Source: JANNYA01 sp043754435 (lineage in GTDB: Bacteria > Pseudomonadota > Gammaproteobacteria > Xanthomonadales > SZUA-5). Taken from it: a stretch of 64,000 nt of DNA. Both the position numbers and the translations under genes were made by a program. Shown one piece after another: positions 61,054 to 64,000 of this stretch; the first letter of the stretch is position 1; the number at the start of each line of letters is the position of its first letter. The stretch spans positions 51,745 to 115,744 of the forward strand of contig JAYUUS010000146.1 of the NCBI GenBank assembly GCA_043754435.1, in the 5' to 3' direction. Under the pieces are notes generated by a model. It was not told the origin of the DNA. It saw nothing but the letters and a program-made list of their open reading frames with translations, and searched no databases.

Positions 61054-63341
61054 AGGCCATAGTCCTGCAGAAGTTTTTGCACGCGCTGCTCTAACGCCAC
61101 AGCGTGGGCAAAGTTTTCCGCGCTGGTTTCCAGGTGCAGCAAGTCCGCCGCGTCATCTTTAAGCAAACTGGCGATTATTTTCGCAATTTGGGCGCGTTCG
61201 CGCGGCGGGAAAAAATGAAACGCCTGACGCAGTGCGGGTAGCCCGATTAAGAATTCGTCCGTACTAATCGCGGTTATTACCGTGTTTAATGCGCTCAGCA
61301 GACGATCATTACGGCCACATTCGCTGCGCGCCAAGGCAAACAAACCAGATAAAAAATCCCCCAGCGCGGCTAAGCTGCTAAAGGCGCGCAGCGTATCAGC
61401 CAGCGCGTTTTCCGCCTCGGGCAAATCGCCGTGGCGCCACAGCACGCCAAAACTTGCGCCGCGTAAACTGGGCGGCGCATCTGGATTGTGCGCGATCCGC
61501 GCCAAGCTGCGGCTCAGCTCGGTTTGATTTGTATTTTTATTTTCATTTTGATGGTCATGCGCGGCATACGAAAACCACGCATCAATAAGCCGCAGCGCGT
61601 CGATGTCGGCTGAGTCCATCAGCGCATGCGCGCCACTCAGTCCATCAATTAGCCAGAGCACGCGCGCCTGGATGCACGCCAACACCGGGCTTATCAGTGC
61701 GCCACAGTCAAAGCCCCAAAAGCCCTGCTGTGCCAAGCGCATCAGGCGTAAACCAGCCAGCCCTAACGGGCCGTGTGTGTGGCAGCTATCCACGGCAACA
61801 TCAAGCTTGGCCAGCAGCGAATCTACCCACGCGCTAAAACCCGCGCGCACTGCGGTTACCAACAAATCGGCCAGTTCATCAATGGCGTTGACTTCGCCCA
61901 GATGCTGCGCGAAACGACTCAACGAGGCCTGTGCCAGCGTGGCACCCCAAGCCCCGGCTTCAATCAGCTCCGGACGGCGTGCATCGGTTTCGCTAAGCTG
62001 CCACAGCTCTTGAAAATAATGATCGGCACCGAGCTGGCGTGCGGCATCGGGGGCGGCACATTTTTCTAAGTGCAGGCCACTAATCGACAAAATGCGCAGC
62101 CGCCACAGCGTTTGTGCCGGTAGTGCATCTTGCGGCCGGCGACGGTCCAAGGTAACGCTGTGCGCGCCGTTCAATTGCAGCGTTTGCAGCAGCTCCTCCA
62201 CTTCAAAAACCAGCGGCGGCATTGGCGTGCCAATCGCTAAAATGCCTACTGCCGCGCCGGTCAAGGCCAGCAGCGCCGCACGCACAGACGGATCATCCTG
62301 CAGCGTCAAACCCGCCGCGCTGCTGCGCGTCCAGGGCGGCGGTGCGCTGAGTGCGTCCTGCGCGATGGCATCCAGCAAGCCGTCTAGTATGTCAGCACGC
62401 AAAGGTGTAGCGTGGCCGCGCAAATTGGCTAATAAGTCAATTTTGAGCTGTGCGGCAATTAAGCTTGCCGTACTAATCACCTGCTTGTGCGCACGCAGGC
62501 GGGTCACAATTTGGGCAAAGGCGTCTTGCGCGGCCAGCTCCGGCCCCTCGATGAAGCTCTTGCGGTAGTAGCCCGGCGATGGCATGCCTGCACCGTAACC
62601 GCTGTACGCCTCCAGCCTGCGGTCACTGTAGGGAATCACAAAATTGCCGCTGCGCCCAATACCAAATTGTTCCGGTAAAAAATCTTCCGGCACTGAAGCC
62701 TGCGGCCACAGCCGCTGCAGTTCAGGCGCATGCCAGCCGCCGCAAACGACCAGAATTCGCTCGCTTTCCGCAGCAGCCTTGGCAATATGCGCGGCCATAA
62801 ATGCTTCTCTGGCAATGTCGCTGGCATCGCCCGGCTCGCCCGCGCGCAACTCAGTGAAGTAGCGTTCCAGACGCGCCTGCAGCATCTCGACGGGCATTGC
62901 CTGCTCAAACAGATGATCCCAAAGCGCATCCGTACCATCAACCTGAAAACGCTTTGCCAGCAGCAGTTCCCGTGCATGCCAGCGCTGCCGTGCATCCAGA
63001 TCACCGACGCGGTCAGCGCGCCCACGCCCGTTTGGGTGCCAGTACGGCAAGTCGATAAATTTCGCCGACACTCCGGCGTCCTGGGCGGCCAGCAGCGCCT
63101 GCCATTCGGGCGAATTATCGGCAAATGGCGCGTAGCTTTGCTGCGCATCGGCGTAGCAAAAAAGCGCCACCGGCAGTTGGTGCCCAAGCGTCAATTCCGC
63201 GATGCGCGCATTGAAATCGCTGGGCCCTTCGATCAAAACCTGCTGCGGGCAGAATTCCCTGATGCGCGCACGCACCAGCCGCGCGCATGCTGGGCTGAAG
63301 TGCCGTACGCCGATAATTTCGACTTGTGCTGGCTTACTCAT
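61044..63341 (-). CDS. DUF5682-family protein (YehM-like)
   Basis: A 765-aa soluble protein opening with VEIIGVRHFSPACARLV and VLIEGPSDFNARIAELT, the hallmark of DUF5682. It continues with YSDRRLEAYSGYGAGMPSPG and long helical segments. The function is unknown; in E. coli the homologue YehM is encoded between the yehL ATPase and the yehP VWA gene, exactly as here. It begins six bases after the ATPase stop, and overlaps the VWA gene by ten bases. Confidence 0.86.
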   Translation of the reverse strand: MSKPAQVEIIGVRHFSPACARLVRARIREFCPQQVLIEGPSDFNARIAELTLGHQLPVALFCYADAQQSYAPFADNSPEWQALLAAQDAGVSAKFIDLPYWHPNGRGRADRVGDLDARQRWHARELLLAKRFQVDGTDALWDHLFEQAMPVEMLQARLERYFTELRAGEPGDASDIAREAFMAAHIAKAAAESERILVVCGGWHAPELQRLWPQASVPEDFLPEQFGIGRSGNFVIPYSDRRLEAYSGYGAGMPSPGYYRKSFIEGPELAAQDAFAQIVTRLRAHKQVISTASLIAAQLKIDLLANLRGHATPLRADILDGLLDAIAQDALSAPPPWTRSSAAGLTLQDDPSVRAALLALTGAAVGILAIGTPMPPLVFEVEELLQTLQLNGAHSVTLDRRRPQDALPAQTLWRLRILSISGLHLEKCAAPDAARQLGADHYFQELWQLSETDARRPELIEAGAWGATLAQASLSRFAQHLGEVNAIDELADLLVTAVRAGFSAWVDSLLAKLDVAVDSCHTHGPLGLAGLRLMRLAQQGFWGFDCGALISPVLACIQARVLWLIDGLSGAHALMDSADIDALRLIDAWFSYAAHDHQNENKNTNQTELSRSLARIAHNPDAPPSLRGASFGVLWRHGDLPEAENALADTLRAFSSLAALGDFLSGLFALARSECGRNDRLLSALNTVITAISTDEFLIGLPALRQAFHFFPPRERAQIAKIIASLLKDDAADLLHLETSAENFAHAVALEQRVQKLLQDYGLWR

Positions 63342-63347
63342 TCCAAT

Positions 63348-63904
63348 TTAAGCGGGCAAAAGATGCCTAGCCTCATAAAATGCGCGCCATGCTGCACCCT
63401 TGCGTTTGCTGACACGCTGTTCCAAATAGCGCCGCAGCTTTTTTAAATCCTCGGCATTATCTTTAACGGCGGTGCCCGCCAGCGCTTCTACGATATCGCT
63501 GGGCTCGCCGCAGTCGCCGCGCAGATAATAGCCGCGTAAACCTACTGAAAAGGCGACGCTGACCGCTTCGGCGGTTGACAACACCGTCGACAGCTTTTCC
63601 ATGCCGCCGCCCTCGGCGTCCAAACCTTGACGCAGCTCGCGAAAGCTGGCGACTAACACCTCAAGCACCTCGTCCGACACGCAAAGACCTACGCCCGAAT
63701 CGGCCAATAGCCGCGCGGATTCGCGCTTTACCAGCGCCAGTTCGTCCTCTAGTTTGGCAATCGGGAACACGGTTTCAAAGGAAAACCGCCGCTTCAGCGC
63801 CGCACTCATTTCATTGACGCCCCGGTCGCGGGTATTGGCGGTGGCAATAATGTTAAAGCCGGGCGCTGCATACACCGCACCGGCCTCGCCCGCCAACTCT
63901 GGAA
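63348..63904 (-). CDS. MoxR-type AAA+ ATPase (YehL-like), 3' exon; 5' part beyond a group II intron
   Basis: The last 185 or so residues of an AAA+ ATPase: VYAAPGFNIIATANTRDRGVN contains sensor 1 (ATANT) and ALKRRFSFETVF the arginine finger; the lid domain follows, including SAEAVSVAFSVG. Walker A and B are not in the window. The reading frame continues upstream of the first Met as FPELAGEAGAVY, then hits a TAA stop at 63926-63924. The coding sequence ends abruptly at 63904/63905, where group II intron-like sequence begins. So the gene is split and will only make a full protein if the intron splices. It is the first gene of the yeh-like operon. Confidence 0.8.
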
Positions 63905-64000
63905 ATCGCGGTAGGAACCTGCCTTACGGCAGGCCCCCCGCACAGATCCCGGCGGGCGCAACTTACGCACCGGGCTCTTGCCTTGGATGATTGACGAGAA
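63905..64000 (-). mobile_element. 3' end of a group II intron inserted in the AAA+ ATPase gene (partial)
   Basis: On the minus strand, domain V-like sequence at 63977-63945 opens with GAGCCCGG and closes with CCGGGATC, giving a 33-base hairpin with a GTAA-type loop (domain V is usually 34 bases). It is followed by a domain VI-like hairpin, CCTGCC-GTAA-GGCAGG, and then TTCCTACCGCGAT. The A in CCTACC would be the bulged branch-point, 8 bases from the end, and the intron would end in AT (consensus AY). The 3' exon then starts TTCCAGAG in the ATPase frame. One domain V pair differs from the usual GAGC/GTTC (here GATC). The reverse-transcriptase gene, if present, is outside the window. Confidence 0.7.

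Noticed and set aside
1..64000. CRISPR arrays, rRNA and tRNA genes
   Set aside because: No spaced repeat array was seen, and no intergenic stretch showed a cloverleaf or rRNA-like sequence on reading; intergenic regions are short, mostly under 300 bases.

Overview
The window is a piece of a moderately GC-rich gammaproteobacterial chromosome, most likely from the Lysobacterales (Xanthomonadales). The evidence is the omega subunit (rpoZ), which reads like the Xanthomonas type, a petABC-sspB block, KDO kinase KdkA and LptFG (so a lipopolysaccharide outer membrane), an esterase carrying the duplicated GxWYxxxxxGHG-type beta domain common in secreted proteins of this order, and a secreted protein ending in the tail IFRNGFE. 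No tRNA, rRNA or CRISPR array was seen.

Layout. 1-2.98 kb (minus): moaC (cut by the window edge), moaA, a metallo-beta-lactamase-fold hydrolase and kdkA. 3.0-4.36 kb (plus): a three-gene toxin-antitoxin-chaperone (TAC) module, mqsR-mqsA-secB-like, inserted between kdkA and a family-9 glycosyltransferase. 5.4-6.4 kb: a solitary Phd/YefM antitoxin between 37-bp direct repeats that duplicate the 3' end of the glycosyltransferase gene, then two small unknown ORFs. 6.4-24.8 kb: mostly housekeeping genes: an orphan histidine kinase, fumC, a CheB relic with a receiver protein, anmK, an M23 peptidase, an OmpR-type two-component pair, a GNAT enzyme, tatABC, rpoZ, an ArnT-like glycosyltransferase, sspB, petCBA and a DegS/DegQ-like protease. 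Tat and the bc1 complex are linked because the Rieske protein carries a twin-arginine signal.

24.9-28.0 kb is an accessory strip: an orphan RelB/DinJ antitoxin, a cysteine-rich remnant, a DUF3251-like lipoprotein, a HEPN-like protein, a small membrane protein and a retropepsin-like protease. 28-35.5 kb is core: bioC, pepA, a DMT transporter with a histidine-rich tail, lptFG and mrp/apbC. 35.8-37.6 kb looks foreign: an exported Pro/Ala/Thr-rich and Asp/Glu-rich protein next to a glycosyltransferase resembling the largely eukaryotic Skp1/polypeptide GlcNAc-transferase family (GT60, PF11397). 37.6-53.9 kb holds a phosphoesterase, lemA and two TPM proteins, a type-B carboxylesterase, an rRNA methyltransferase-rsuA operon, an AT-rich MBOAT acyltransferase, two secreted proteins and a four-PAS GGDEF-EAL protein.

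53.9-64 kb (minus) is one operon that matches the little-understood E. coli yehL-yehM-yehP-yehQ set plus yehI: MoxR-type AAA+ ATPase, DUF5682, VWA, SWIM zinc-finger and WGR-DUF4132 proteins. The ATPase gene is interrupted at position 63904/63905 by what looks like the 3' end of a group II intron (domains V and VI with a bulged A eight bases from the splice site), whose body runs off the window. The most interesting items are the TAC module with its candidate operators, the intron-split yeh-like operon, the GT60-like/acidic-protein pair and the repeat-flanked orphan antitoxin.
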